From Sclerurus mexicanus (Eukaryota > Chordata > Aves > Passeriformes > Furnariidae), in the NCBI GenBank assembly GCA_013396755.1, contig VWZF01002383.1:112813-176812 (forward strand): 64,000 nt of DNA, given 5' to 3'. Both the position numbers and the translations under genes were made by a program. How positions within the stretch are numbered: the stretch's first letter is position 1; each line of letters opens with the position of its first letter. Under the pieces are notes generated by a model. The model was given only the letters and a program-made list of their open reading frames with translations. It searched no databases and was not told where the DNA came from. Positions 36,631 to 49,779 of this stretch are shown here, piece by piece.

Positions 36631-37115
36631 ATCAAATCACAGAACAGTTATGGTTAGAAGGGATCTGAAAATACTGGAAGGCTGCCATAAGGTCACCCTG
36701 GAATCTTGTCTTTTCCTGTCTGAACAACCCCAGCTCTCTCAGCCTGTCCTTATTGTAGAGGTTTCAGCTCTCTCATGACCCTCCTCTGGACCTGCTCTAG
36801 CAGCCTATTTTTGCCTTGTACTGAGGTGTCCAGAGCAGTACACAGCACTCCAGGGGTCTCACCAGAGCAGAGGGGCAGGATCCCCTCCCTCGACCTGCTG
36901 GCCATGCTGCTTTTGATGCAGCCCAGGATACAGTTGATTTTCCGGGCTTCAAGTGCACACTGACAGGTAATGCCCAATTTTTCATCCACCAGTGTCCCCA
37001 AGTCCTTCTTCACTCATTCATCCTTTGGTTTTTGCTGATACTGGTGATTGCCCTGACCCAGTTGAAGAACTTGGCCCTTGTCCTGGTTGAACTTCATCAG
37101 ATTGGCATGGACAGG
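36631..37115 (-). mobile_element. CR1 LINE fragment with ORF2 C-terminal sequence
   Basis: The reversed tail region (AATCACAGAACAGTTATGGT) runs to about 36665. The copy then jumps directly to sequence that normally lies well inside the element: CCATAAGGTCACCCTGGAAT, and AACAACCCCAGCTCTCTCAG. From there to 37013 the minus strand is open for 87 codons and reads like the CR1 ORF2 C-terminus: KKDLGTLVDEKLGI, then INCILGCIKSSMASRSREG, then LLEQVQRRVM. The last part (to ~37115) resembles GCCCTTGTCCTGGTTGAACT. The missing piece between tail and ORF2 marks an internal deletion. No reverse transcriptase active-site segment is present, so the copy is dead. Confidence 0.9.
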
Positions 37116-38960
37116 CTAACAGTGAAGAGTTATGGTATCTTTCATGGTGACAGGAATAAAATCATGAGCTGCACAGCCAGAGCCTTCCCAAAAGTCCAGC
37201 ATGAAGAAGACTTCTCTGAGACTTGATCATTTATTGAAGTTCATACTCAATAAGAAGATCTTGAAACAGCAAATACTTCAGACAACTTTGACCTAGTGAG
37301 TGTAAACTCTGGGTCAAACCACTTGAAGTTAAGGTTTAAGGAGCTTTTCTCATTTGGGATAGGCTAACAATGTACACGTGGAAAATTTCTGCTGGCTATT
37401 GTGACTTGTCTATCATGAAATAACAGATGATCATGCACCTCAGGCATTAGGCATTACAGTTCCAGCTCAAACCTGGCAGTTCTTTTGTCTGCAGAGTGGT
37501 CTTTAGGATAGGACTGACTTCAAGGTGCAAAGCCCCATGAGGTTCAGCTACTCTTGTATTCTTCAGCTCAGAAAGTTTTTTCTGTCTGTAAGGCTTTGTT
37601 AGCACTTGGTCACTCAGAAGAAATCTGATGTTTAATTTACTGAAGCCTCTGCTTTTGGTGGAGCAAAAGAAAACTGAAAACCTCTCACCAGAGAACAGAG
37701 AAAGGTGAATATCCCCATGGCAGCACCTGCAGAAGAATTTGTGTCGAAGCCAGCCCAGCCAGAGCTGTGTGACTCATCTGTTTGCCCGAGCCTGTTCTCC
37801 ATTGTGGATTCACATGATCGATCCTCCATCCTAGAAGGGCAGAATGCCTTTTATTTAGCTCTTGGTTTATTGCTTCTTTTTATTCTTCTTGGATAAAATC
37901 AATTATCCTTTCACATGATGATACTTTAAAAGACAGATCCTGACATAATTTTGTAATCTTAATTTTCTGTCTGCCATTTCTCAATTTTTTTTTTAGTGCT
38001 ATAACTCCATTGAGTTAATAACACAGTAGTTATCTGAAATGATGCTACCTATTAGATGCATATAATTTATTCTCCTTCAGCAGTTGCCTTCCTCTAGTCT
38101 TGATTTTAATTTCAGATTCAAATTTATCTTCACTGCATTGACTCAAAGAAAAAAAATGAGAACGATTCAGACTTTGTCAGGGGTGGGGGAAGAACAGAAG
38201 AAGGAAACCTTTTGACACATTTGATTTTTCAACATTTCTCCTCATGCTAACAAGAGTGTTCTTACAAAAGGAGAGTTTCTGGATAAGTGTTTCATGTATG
38301 GATTGCTTGGCTGGGAATAAACAAGGGAGGAGGGACATATAGGTATGTTAGCTAACAGAATAACTAAATCTACATGTTATCTTAAAGAAGATGCTGAGAA
38401 ATATATATAGGAATATGAGTTACAAGATGAGACCTTCTGTGGAGCTCCATTCTCTGGATTTAAAAATTATAGACTCAAACTGAGATATATGTACAAAGAC
38501 CATATCTGAAGGATCATGGGTACACCTTTACTGAAGTAAAATGAAAGAGCTTTGCTCTTGTTCAACCTAGCATTACAAAGGCTGAGCTAAGACTGCTGCC
38601 TCTAAAACCTTTGTAAGAGCAAATATTGGGTCAACAAAAGTAGTCTTTAGGGTAATCAAAAATGCCCCAAGTGATATCAGTACATTTTGGCTGGAAGTGA
38701 GGAGCCATTTTCAGTGTCAGAGTAGGCAAACTGGGGTAACTGCCCAGCAGGAGGGGCAGTTACTTGTCTGAGGTGAAGTACAAAAATAATTAAAAATAAG
38801 AGTTTATAGAGTTCATAGAAGTTCATGTCCATGAAGAAAAGCAATGTCTGCAGAGGTACTGTGAACAGCTCCAGTGCTGCTCCCATGCCAGGATGCTTCA
38901 GCCAGAGGAAGGAATTCAGGGGAGGGTAGAAAGGACATATGCATGGCAGGTTCCCATGGC
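37116..38960. other. Unique region, 1.8 kb
   Basis: AT-rich single-copy DNA with nothing that I can annotate. It separates the last minus-strand CR1 from the first of a run of plus-strand copies. Confidence 0.5.
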
Positions 38961-39294
38961 CAGAACAAACAAAGCGAAGTGCTGGGTCCTGCACTTGGGT
39001 CAGAACAACCCTATGTAGTGCTCCAGGCTTGGGGAAGAGTGGCTGGAAAGCTGCCCAGATTCAGGCTGTGAAAGGACAGGTTCAGGCTGGACATCAGGAA
39101 GACTTTCTTCACTGACAGGGTTGTTAAGGGTTGGAATGGGCTGCCCAGAGAAGTGGTGGACTCACCATCCCTGAAAGTGTTCAAGGAGCAACTAGACATG
39201 ACACTTAGTGCTATGGTCTAGTTGACATATTGGTGATTGTCAAAGGTTGGACACAATGATCTTAGAGGTCTTTTTCAGCCTAAATTATTCTATG
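38961..39294 (+). mobile_element. CR1 LINE 3' part with an internal deletion
   Basis: Starts with ORF2 sequence (CAAAGCGAAGTGCTGGGTCC, then TGCACTTGGGTCAGAACAAC) and at about 39058 jumps to the 3' end: CAGGTTCAGGCTGGACATCA, TTGGAATGGGCTGCCCAGAG, GTGCTATGGTCTAGTTGACA, and GATCTTAGAGGTCTTTTTC. It ends with ATTATTCTATG. The jump skips several hundred bases of ORF2, so it is another internally deleted copy. This 3' end is of the ACATGGTGGT-type subfamily, unlike its neighbour at 41001. Confidence 0.92.
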
Positions 39295-41000
39295 TTGTAG
39301 GGCAATTCTGCAAATACAGTGAAACTGCCCAAAGGCCTTTCCTCCTTTTTGCCCTAACAAACACACACAAAACAGCTAAGAATGCTCATGCTGGATCTCT
39401 ACACCTCAGCTCTCTGTTTCTGCAATGGAGGCAAGTAGGGTTACATGGAAACCTGGAAAGAGCTGAGAAACCTTCTACAGATAATAAATCAATTTGTCTT
39501 GCTAGCTTTGTTGAGCTTGAAAACTGATGTCCTTTTCTCATGTTTGCCTCAACACCCTCCTTTTCCCCATTTGGCCACTCAGGAGTGGAAGCTCTTTGGA
39601 GAAAGGATTAATTCTTACTGGCAAAAGTATCAAGACATCTCAGAGAAGAGTATGAACAACTGAGATGTCTTGTTAACAGAAAATTAAAAAAACCTTCTAG
39701 TTTCATGAAGGAGACAAGCTCAAAAAGTAGCCTAAATTGCAATATACTCTTTTGTTCTTCATGTTACACATTATATCACCCACAGTGTTTTGAGGCTGGT
39801 TCTGGAACAAACTTGCACATATTGTTAGCCTAAAATCCAATTTTTCAGCTAGTTGTTGCCTATTCTATATAGAAAGTAATTGATCTTACAGGTTATCTGA
39901 ACCCTTGTCTCATGCAAAAGAGCAAATTAGAGAACCGTGTGTTTGTGTGTGGGTGTAGCAGAGGAGGAAGGGAAGAGAAGAGACTGGATTTCTGTTTACT
40001 TCATATACCCGAATGCTCTGTTAATTGCTTTCCTTTCTTCTTTCCTCTTCTCCCATGATGACAGCAGAATCAGTTCATGTCTATTGCTGTAAATTGCCCC
40101 TTTGCCAAATGAACACATGATCATAGAATCTGATAGTTTTAATGTTAGAAATCCAAGAAAGTCTTAAAAGAAATAAAGTCTTCTAAAATACAGAAGAAAT
40201 GAGTAATAGGTTCCTTGCTTTTGATAGAAGAAAGAATATTTAGCTTTTCCCTGGTCACATACAGCAAGGACAGGTCTCCCCCATGATGTGTTGCAGGTGA
40301 GAGGAAGGGTTTGTTTTTACACACACACCTGAATGCTCGTCCCTGACAGAGATGCCACTACACTGTTGGGCTAATGCCTCTCATTAAATTTACTGAGACA
40401 CAAAATAAATTCCTTCATCCCTGAATTGTGTTAAACTGAAAGGTCAGGTACAAACATAGATTTATGTACTCCACTGGACATGGCCAAGTGTGTGCTGTGT
40501 AAAGTGATGCTGACACAGCACTCATAAGCTGCTGATGAGATGGCATTGATAGGTGTGAAATTCCCATTGATAGATGTGAAATTGGAGGAAAAATTTTTTT
40601 CTCAAAACTGCTATTAGTTCTAGTGATGTCTGAGTTTTTGGTCTTCTCTGGAAAGCTGCCCTAACCCAGCCACAGCACATGCAAAGCTGCAGTTCTCATT
40701 TGTGTGCTGGGTGTTCGCTGTGTCTGTAGGCAAGTTTCCCCCTTCCCTTGGCATACTACAAAAAAAAATGCACCAACTTTGAAACCCTTTACCCAGGGCT
40801 GTGCACAGCATCTGTGACAGGACAGCTTTGCCGCCTGCAGATATGACAAAATCCATAAGCTAGAGTGTGATGGATTGGGGGAGGGCAGCCAACTGGTGGG
40901 AAGAAAGTTATTAGAAGTGCATGTGTGGAAAAGCTACAGCTCCTGCAAGTTTTAGAGCATCCTGCTATTCTAGCTGTGAAATACACATCCAAACAAAATA
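39295..41000. other. Unique region with one short tandem repeat
   Basis: Single-copy DNA between two plus-strand CR1 pieces. It includes a perfect-looking 21-bp tandem pair at 40544-40585. No gene is supported. Confidence 0.5.
40544..40585 (+). repeat. 21-bp tandem duplication, two copies
   Basis: CATTGATAGGTGTGAAATTCC is followed directly by CATTGATAGATGTGAAATTGG. The period is 21 and the copies differ at three positions. Confidence 0.85.
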
Positions 41001-41309
41001 CACTCATCTCTTCTCTGTGGTAACCAGTGATAGGACCTGTGGGCATGGCTTAAAGTTGTGTCAGGGGAGGTTTAGGTTGAATATTAGAAAAAGGTTCTTC
41101 ACTCAGACAGTGGTTGGACACTGGAACAGGCTCCCCAGGGAAGTTGGTAACAGCACCAAGCCTGACAGAGTTCAAAAAGCATTTGGACAACATTTTCAGG
41201 CACATGGTGTGACTCTTGGGATTTCCTGTGCAGGACCAGGAGTTGGACTCAGTGATTCTTGTGGTTCCCTTCCAACTCAACATATTCTGTGATTCTGTGT
41301 GATTCTGTA
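41001..41309 (+). mobile_element. CR1 LINE 3' end, 5'-truncated
   Basis: Opens with CTCATCTCTTCTCTGTGGTA and continues through GGTTTAGGTTGAATATTAGA, then GGTTCTTCACTCAGACAGTG. It also carries ACTGGAACAGGCTCCCCAGG and CAAAAAGCATTTGGACAACA, and finishes with GGACCAGGAGTTGGACTCAG and a tail of three ATTCTGTG units. It is about 300 bases, from the same 3'-end subtype as 9359 (inverted) and 58112. The well-kept tail suggests that only the 5' side was truncated. Confidence 0.93.
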
Positions 41310-44208
41310 ATTTTTATTTGACAGGCACTCTGTTGACAACTTTTGAGTGCCATGTATAATGGAGAAAGTTTTATTTGCAGGATATTTATTTTTCCTAAAC
41401 CTCATCCCACCAGATGAGGTTTAAAGAACCCCAGAAGTTCTGTTCATTTATTAATGTCTGCAGAATACAAACTCCTTAGTATTAAAAAAGATGTATTTCC
41501 TTTTCTTTCACCCACTTCTTTCTCCCTTGAATATTCCTCCCAAAAGTAATTTATTCTACTGTAACTTTAGAGTGTCCTCAATAGTTATTGAAGTATAGGA
41601 TTAATGAATCTGTCTGGGGGCAGGCAAAGGTAATCAGTAAACCTCACTCACAGTTCTTATACAGCACAACCCTTGATATGTTATTTTGTTCTTCAGTCTC
41701 TCTTTTCAAAAAGTATTTAGCCGTTCTCACAGTCATTCTGTCCATTATATGACTATGAAGGCTATACTTAAGCAGAAGAACTAGTTGTGCATATGCCTAG
41801 GAGGAATTTTCCCAACTAACTGAACTACTGAGGAGTTTTTTGACACTTGAGCAAAATTAATTTGCAGGGAAAATACACATTATCAATGACAATAATTTTT
41901 TTCAGCATGTCCACAGAACATATTCAAATGCAAACAGCCCCTCCTGTGTTTGCTACAAGTTCATGCCAGACATCATGCTAGCTGATCTGTTAGTTCTGCA
42001 CTTGGACTATAAAATTATAGCTGTAACAGGGTTCGCTTTTTAAAAACTATTATTATTTTCTGGCACCCCTTCAACCACAAAAAGACTGTCCTGTTTTGCG
42101 TTACATCCTTCTGATAAACAGTCTTTCCTTGTGTATGAGGTGTTAGTATGGTGGATGAGTGCCAGTTGGCATAACTTCCTATTGTAATGATGAGCACCTT
42201 CTCCCCAGTCAACACCAGCTGAGCGTGCTGATTTACATGCCCTTTGCACTGCAGATGAAACTGCCTGACAGATTTTTATGGGGGAAGGAAAAGAAAATGA
42301 CAGATGCTCCAAGCCGCACCCTTCATTGTCTCATAGGGTGAGTTTTCTGGTGTGTACACCACTTTCAGCCAGAGTCAGGGCTTCCCAAAGGATCTCAGCT
42401 GTTACTCAGACTGTTACTTAGAAAAGCACTCAGCTAAACAGGCATCAAGTACTTCAGAAGATGACATCACATATGCAACAATCTTCCCTTTTTTTTCTCT
42501 CAATTCACTCATCATTCCAATGTTAATTAATGTACCTGCTGAGGAATTAACGTAGCATGAGGCCATAATTAATAAAGACTCTCTCTTTTGGTTACAGAAA
42601 CAGGACTTTAAGTGTTGCTTTCCACATGTTTATATGGTGCATGCTGAATAAAAGAGCTGTTTCAACTCACACAGCTTGGTAAAAGTGCTGTGGGCACTGC
42701 AATTATGCAGGTTTATTAATAGCATGATATAGAGGGGGTTCAGAAAATGATTTCTCTATATATTTTACAGTGCAGTGGCATGCTCAGCCCTTCCCATGTT
42801 GACCCATATGGTCAGCAAAGGTGAGAGTCTGGGCCCAGCTAATGTCATTGCACGTGTCCAAGCACTTCACTTCTGGCCTTGCAAAAAGGTCAGGGTCCAG
42901 ACTACATCTTGTGTGTCATGCAGATGGTAGGCAAGACTGGCATGGAAAAAGGAAGGGGATGGTTTGTGTCCAGGTGTCTGGACTAGTCTATCTACCTGAG
43001 AAATTTGAGTTAATATTTGGACTTAGAGTCATTTGGCTGCTGCAGTTAAACCAGACAGAACTGGAATGCTATACGACTGAGTAATCCCAGAGTCCCCTAC
43101 TGGCTAGTGGGAAGAAACAGGCATTTATTTACAGACTGGATTCATTCTTCTTTGGACAAAGATGAATCACACTGTAGAGATGTCCCTCTTCCTCTTCATT
43201 GACCATAGAGGGAGGCCAGGGTGATAATTTTGATGCACTATAATGTCTGGTGAGATGAAACTCTCAACTAGTGTAAGTTCCCAGCACTTTAAAAAGCGAA
43301 ACTAACTTAAAAGAGAAATATGCCCTGTGATTTCTGAGATCAGTTTACCTCTGTGTATACCTATGATAATCTTTCTAAGTCATTCTTGGTGAGGTGAAGA
43401 GGGAGATAAAACCAGTAAGAGACACCCTGGGGTCGTAAGTCAGGAGGACAGAGTAGGGAAAGACAAGAAACAGAAATCTACAGACCTCTTCATCATTTAA
43501 AACCCAATAAAACAGGGAAAATAAGAAAAAGAAAAACTATGATCAGTCATGAATTAGGTAGCTTTGATTCCTGTGGTGACCCACCAGGAGCCTGCCATTT
43601 GGAGCTGAATCATTCTCCAAGGTCGGGCAATCATTTTCACTGAGCTGATACTGAGCACAATTCACAATCTAAACATGCGGAGCAAAAAATCCTTCAGCAT
43701 TGTTACTCTTCAGTGGGCTCAGAGGTATCTTTTCAAAGATAAATGGGTAGCTGCTGTTTAACTATGCTTGATCTCCACTTGAGCAAGGATTAGACATTCT
43801 TTTTTATACCTGCATCATAATTTGTGCCATTTAAACTCAAAAAAAAAAAAAAGTAACTCAAACTCCTCAATTGTTTTTCTGGTTGGAGTTTTGTTTTGCG
43901 TAATCTGAGAGTACATCCATCACCTGATGGAAGTTTTTAATAAAATGTCACCTGATTCTTTGCTGTTCATTAAGCATGCAATACTTGGCAAAACAGCCGT
44001 ATTGTGCACTATCTAAAACCACTTCAACTGATGTCTAAAAGGTTTTCACAAAGACATACAGCATTAGGTGAAGGAGAGGATGCACTGATCTCCCATTGCC
44101 TGGATATCAGTGTTATCACTGCACTATTACCTAAGCAAGTGAACAATGTGGGGACACAACATTGTTGTATCGGTACAACTTCAGCTGCGGACAGAAAGAA
44201 ATACAAAT

Positions 44209-44224
44209 GGCAATTGCAATTGCC
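44209..44224. repeat. 16-bp perfect palindrome
   Basis: GGCAATTGCAATTGCC equals its own reverse complement. The core ATTGCAAT fits the C/EBP consensus, but binding is only a possibility. A 22-bp palindrome lies about 500 bases on. Confidence 0.85.
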
Positions 44225-44710
44225 TTTTGTGTGGAAAGGATCATGCTGATGTGTATTAACTACCAAGAGAAGGCTTTCAGGAGAGGAATGTCATAGCTCT
44301 GTGTCCTGTCTAGGTGCCTGGGTGAGACACCCGTGACTGTTGACTCCAGCATGCTGAGATGAGCATGGTCAGAGAGGAGCACAGAAACGCAGCAGTGAGA
44401 CTATGGCCAGGTGTGTACTGATCCACATGTGCCTGTGGGATCAGGCAACATGAGACTAAAGTTCATTAAGGTCATATATTTGGGCTTTGATGGTTTTCAG
44501 AAGAATGCATATGGACTTTCCCAACATGCCATGATGTGGCAGATTTGTCACCTGCTGAGAAAAAGTAGCATTGTCATTACGTTCTTCATGAGAGTGATGG
44601 AAGATGGAGGAAGGGGAAATTACTGGAGAAAATGGAAATGAAAAAACTCGTTTCTTGCCACAGCTCAAAACCAGAAAGTTTTATGAAATGTCCCCAAAAG
44701 AAAATGAAAG

Positions 44711-44732
44711 AAGGATATTGGCCAATATCCTT
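44711..44732. repeat. 22-bp perfect palindrome
   Basis: The half-site AAGGATATTGG is followed by its exact reverse complement without a spacer. The centre TTGGCCAA contains inverted CCAAT words of the kind bound by NF-Y. A chance perfect palindrome of this length is rare in 64 kb. Confidence 0.9.
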
Positions 44733-45794
44733 GGAAATTATTACTCAGAATTGGCAGAAACGCTTTTGGGCTTGTGTAGGTTGTTGCGAGGTTTATAAAT
44801 GCTTCAGTTTGCATCTGCACAATCTCTCCTGTGTGAATATTTCTTTGCCTAGAGTTTTTAACATGGCTATTTAATACAGTGTTTGACATTTACAAAGCAT
44901 TATTTGCCTGTGTGGAGAAGTAGTGATTAATGCTAATGGACTTCTTCTTGTTACAAAGTCTATAGCCCTCAATTAGAACAGGTGCTGGAAGGTCTTTCCC
45001 TAAGAAACAGGCAATGTCTGAAGAAATCAGACAGGAAAAGTAATATATTTAAGGATTTGGCTTTTCCTCCACTTTTCTAGTGTAATTAACTACTTTTTTG
45101 TTCCAACCCATATGCCTGCTGTTCCTGTTACTGCCTCTTTCCCTACCACACTAATTATTTCACTTCTTTTTTCTGTTTGCTGGTTTACTTGTCTCTGTTT
45201 CTCCATCAGCCGTCTCAGCTCTGGGAATTTCAATTTGTTTAGCCAGTCTGGCTCTTTGACATCATTCAATCAGCAATCACCCCCTCCCTCTCCTTGGGAT
45301 CCTATGCCCCGTGGGTTTGGAAGCTCCCTCTTGCTTCCTGACAACTGCACCTTTGAAATCTGTTATGATACCCTGGTTCAGTGCCTCTTTAGACATCTTT
45401 TAGCTTGGAGGTTGACTCTAATCTACACCACTATCCATCCCTGCTGCAAGTATCTTTGCTAATTCCACTTACTAAATACCCTTCCCCATCACCTGTTTCT
45501 CCTCATGATGCACATTTTCAATCTGTTTTCACAGGACTATGATAGATATCTCAGTCACAGTTAACTTTCATTCTTGAACTGCAGCTTCTTTGTTCCAGGC
45601 TCTGAGGCTTGTTTTCTACAGTTTGGAAAACAGCAATGCTTTTAGCTTGAGATTTGCTGCAAGAATACTATAAAAGAAGATACTTAGATGGAAAATATGG
45701 AGGGTTGGAGGCAAACTGCTCATTGTAAATTGCTCAGCTCTTCTGCCTTGTGTGGAAGGTAGGAGTTCCTTTCTAGTTATGCTTTTTTAGTATC

Positions 45795-45811
45795 ATATAT
45801 ATATATATATT
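45795..45811. repeat. (AT)n microsatellite
   Basis: Eight uninterrupted AT units. Simple repeat only. Confidence 0.9.
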
Positions 45812-48800
45812 TACCAGAATCCAGAAATAGAAGTCAAAATTTCTTATCTATGTAAGTGGTCAAGAAGTTCACTTCTACCCTGTGATTACCATATCACATT
45901 GGGAAAAAAATTTACAGACAATGCAGAATAAATTAATCCTGTGTACGTGTTAATATCCACTGCAATGTGTGGAATACTTTAAAAACCTAAGGTGTTTGCT
46001 AAAGACAATAACAAAACTCCCAGTGACTACCACATAGGCAGCATTGGATCCACTGTTTGACACTTATAGGTCACTGTAGATTTTACTCTGTCTAATCTTT
46101 AAAAGGAATTCTATCTGTACCTACACCTTTATCTAAAACTTGCTAAGGAAGAGGCATTGCAATGGCCAGAAGAAACTGTGCTACTATTTTTATCTATTCC
46201 TTATTCAACAGATTAGAATGAACAAGCCAGATTTTTACTTCTGCACTTTGAGGGAGAGCTGCTAAATCATGACTCCCAAATAAAAAGCTAACACTTCTGC
46301 CTTGTCAGACACTTGGCAGAAAGGGGAAGACAATGAAAGGTACAGGAGATTTAAAATTGGTCACAGAGATCCTGAAAAGGTAATAAGAAAGAGAAGGGAA
46401 GGAATGTGCTAGGAAGATATGGGTGACAAAGGGAACAGAGTATCATGGAGGCTCAGCTAGTACAGCACCTGCAAGATGCTTTCAGAGAGTTTTCTTAAAA
46501 TATTTTTCTTCCTATCTTGATATGGGCTTTGTTCTGATGTGACAACTGGTTAGATGTCAACTTACAGGTTACTCACGCTGACCATACCTAGAAATAAGAC
46601 CTTAGGCAAAACCTAGCTCATTATAACCTCTGTATGGGGGCAGGTCCTTCATTTCTGTCACAGGGGCATCTCAACCCCTTGTCATTTAGGCCTCCAATTC
46701 AGGCAGAGCATCTGCAGACACGTGGTATCTGGTGTTTGGAGGGATGTTGGTCTACACAGCTACTGTGTTGATGACTGTTGAAATTACTCTAAACCCTTAA
46801 TTTATGGAGTCAGCTCCTCACTAATCAGAGGGATCTGATATATCTGCTGCTGTCTGCCCCAAAGAGAAGTTATTATCTTATCTTTACTTAGATCCTCATC
46901 CACTCTGCCCAGTGTCTGGTTAGCCAGCTGCACCACAAAACATATATGTGCGATCCCTTTCTTTGAGGACATTCTAATTCCCTGAAACTCCCTTTTGCAT
47001 TCCAGATTTGGATATCAGATGATTTTCTGGAAGGCTGACTTTTTGAAGCCAGATGATGTTGATTTTCTTTCCTCCTTCTTCCTTTCTTAAGGAATGTCGA
47101 TTCTGTCATCTCATGGTCAACCTCCTCTTAGTTGCACTTCATCCCCCATTCTGATCCCAGTTCCTTTCTAATGCTTACAGTTCTTGCAGTATCTCCTTTT
47201 CAGTTGCTTTTTTTCAGCTTTCTGTAGCCAAAAGTTGGAAGAAGATGTTGCCAACATCAAAAAATTGCAGGATGGTTTCTGCCTTACTGTATTCCTGCCC
47301 TGGATAATGTGTTCATCAAAGTTACTTATTCTGTAGCTATTGGCCCTTTCTGGAAGACAGAGCTGAAGATGTCAGGCGGGTTGGCATTGGTGGTGTCCTA
47401 AAATGCAGCATTTGCTCTACTGTGTATTTGCTTCCTTTTTTGTTCCCAACTGGATTGCATTTCTGACAAGAGAATAAACTTGGTTTTCCTAACTTTATTA
47501 GACTTCAAACCATCTTTGTTCATTTTCCATTTTGCTGCCATATCTTATGAGCAATGAAAGAGCTTCATTAATACTGACATCTTGGATAATATTCAGAGAG
47601 TGCTGCAGTGCAATCTTTCTGTGCTGCCCTTGAAAGCATCACTTCTGGGCTACCAACATCCCTCTGAACCAGCTGTTTAAATGTACCAGTTAACATTAGT
47701 GTGGTGGTGACTCTCAGCAGAGGAACTCTACCATTTGTAACACAGTCTTTCAAAGTGTCCCCTAATACAGACAACCCTCTGAAGCCCATTGGATATCTGG
47801 ATATCCAGCCCACTACATACTTCCCAGCATGATGAAGCCCACAAACACGTTGCAAGAAGGGCATAGTTTTCTTTTAACAATTTGGTTAATTTGTTTAACA
47901 GGCTAAAATTGCCATGAAGTGTGTATGACACCTTGTGTTTTCCCAACAAAGACATACAGTAATCTCACATGGCCAGCCAAAGTGCAAGAACCGGTCACTG
48001 CTTCTGACAACATCTTACACACAGGAAAGGGATGGCCTTTTCCTGGAAATCTGGAGTGTTTAAGTTTGCTGAAAACAGCTGAAGACCAACACCAGAATAA
48101 GTGAAAACATGTAAGATTCAAGACTTTGGTAAGACTTGATACTTTCCAGGTTCAGGTTTGGTGCAGTTTAGAGGGTGCATAAGCACTGAGAATAGATGAG
48201 CTCTCAGCACCCTGCGGGACTTCAGAGTAGGGGTGCAATTTTGATAGTCCTATGGCATATCAGCCTTGTTTTCCATGCATCCTTTTGGAAAGACTGAAAG
48301 ATAGAAACTCATTTACACTGTTAACACATGTTTTCAAAAGGGAGATGAGAGGCATGTACAGAAATTGATTAAATCTTTATATCTGATTTATCAGAGCATT
48401 TTGTTAGATCAGGATTTATTGTAAAGAAGTTGATCTCTGTTTCTACAGTTCTTTGCTCGGAGCTGTGTTCTTTGAAGACTGCTATCTTGGGCTAAAGACT
48501 GCAAAATGCTTATCAAGCACCTGTCACTCGTATGTCACACACACCATAATAGCAGGCAGTAAGGTTTTGAGTAACTCACTGGAAAACAAACATAAAAGTT
48601 ATTTTCCCATTTGGCCCATTTAACCATCCCTGAAGGAAGCTTGAACTGTTGTAGTGAATTAAATTGAGCACAATTTTCTTTGGGACTCTAACTCACTCAT
48701 TTGCTTTTACTGTCCTTGATCGTTCAATTAAAAGTCCAAGAAGTCGTGATGAAATTTTATATTGCCTACTTTAACCACTTCCAAGCTCTTACTGATGTTT

Positions 48801-49779
48801 TCAAGCTCTTTTTTTCCCTCTCAAAGAAGCTAAATGACACCAGGGAAAAAAGTAAATTACTGTTATGAGGGCTCCACTGGGATTTTGAGGGAACCAATTC
48901 AACAAACTCCCCCCTCTCCAGAATAAATTTGCAGGGCCAGTGGAGAGGAATAATACTGTCATACTCTGCCTGCCTGTATCATTATTATTCTTAATGGCCT
49001 GTTCTTTCATTTCTAGAATGCAGTATGCCTAAAGCTGGATGACTAGTTGTTCTTTGGGACTCTGCATTTGGATTCAAAGCTGCATTTTTGATGGATATAG
49101 GATACAAACCTGGGGGAAGCTCATGTCATAAATACATTATCACTTCCAATCTCTCTCAAGCAGTCTCAGGTGTTGTATGTATGCCTTTCTGTGCTCTTTT
49201 CCTTTCTCTTCCTTTTTTTGCACGATTTGTTAAGGACTGCTGGGATAGTGCTGGAACATAGTCTGACTTCCAATGCACCTCTAGAGAATTACTGGATGAA
49301 TTGCTTTTTTGTCAACAGAGTTTTGCTTCTCCTGCACAACATTTATGGCACTTGTCTGCCATTTTCACTGTAACTTTGGAATGGGTTGTCCCAGACCCTA
49401 TAGCTTTCACCACTTCCTTCAAATTATTTTGCACAGGAAATTCAGTTTACATTGAGGTACAGTCATAGAGGTGAGACAACTCCCACAGATCAGATTTTCA
49501 GGTGTATTCATGTGATCAGAAATCATTTGCTATCCAAATACCCTAAAAAATACACCCAATTTTTCAGAAGTGGCTATTTAGAAAAGCTAATTCATTTGGG
49601 AAATTAATAGACACACTAGCTTCTCACAGTTTTGTCTGTTAAGTACGCTAAAGAAGAAGATTTTTACCATTCACCTCTCCTCCCAAACTCTATTTTTACA
49701 AGCAAAGAGACTTCCCCTTTCTGAAAGTATTTTACACGTAAAGACTAAGCATGCAAAGAAATTTAGAAATGGATGGTGC

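Larger units (their letters stand above)
41310..49779. other. Unique region, 8.5 kb, no gene supported
   Basis: Mostly AT-rich single-copy DNA. It holds two perfect palindromes (44209-44224, 44711-44732), an AT microsatellite (45795-45811) and a poly-A run near 43840-43853. A minus-strand open frame of 98 codons at 47568-47864 reads like protein (GDTLKDCVTNGRVPLL near 47770) but has no family match; the frame is closed both ways and neighbours continue in other frames. It may be a decayed retrocopy. Confidence 0.5.

Noticed and set aside
45112..45462. 116-codon plus-strand frame with a hydrophobic start
   Set aside because: CT-rich sequence gives a false signal-like N-terminus; no family pattern or supporting context.
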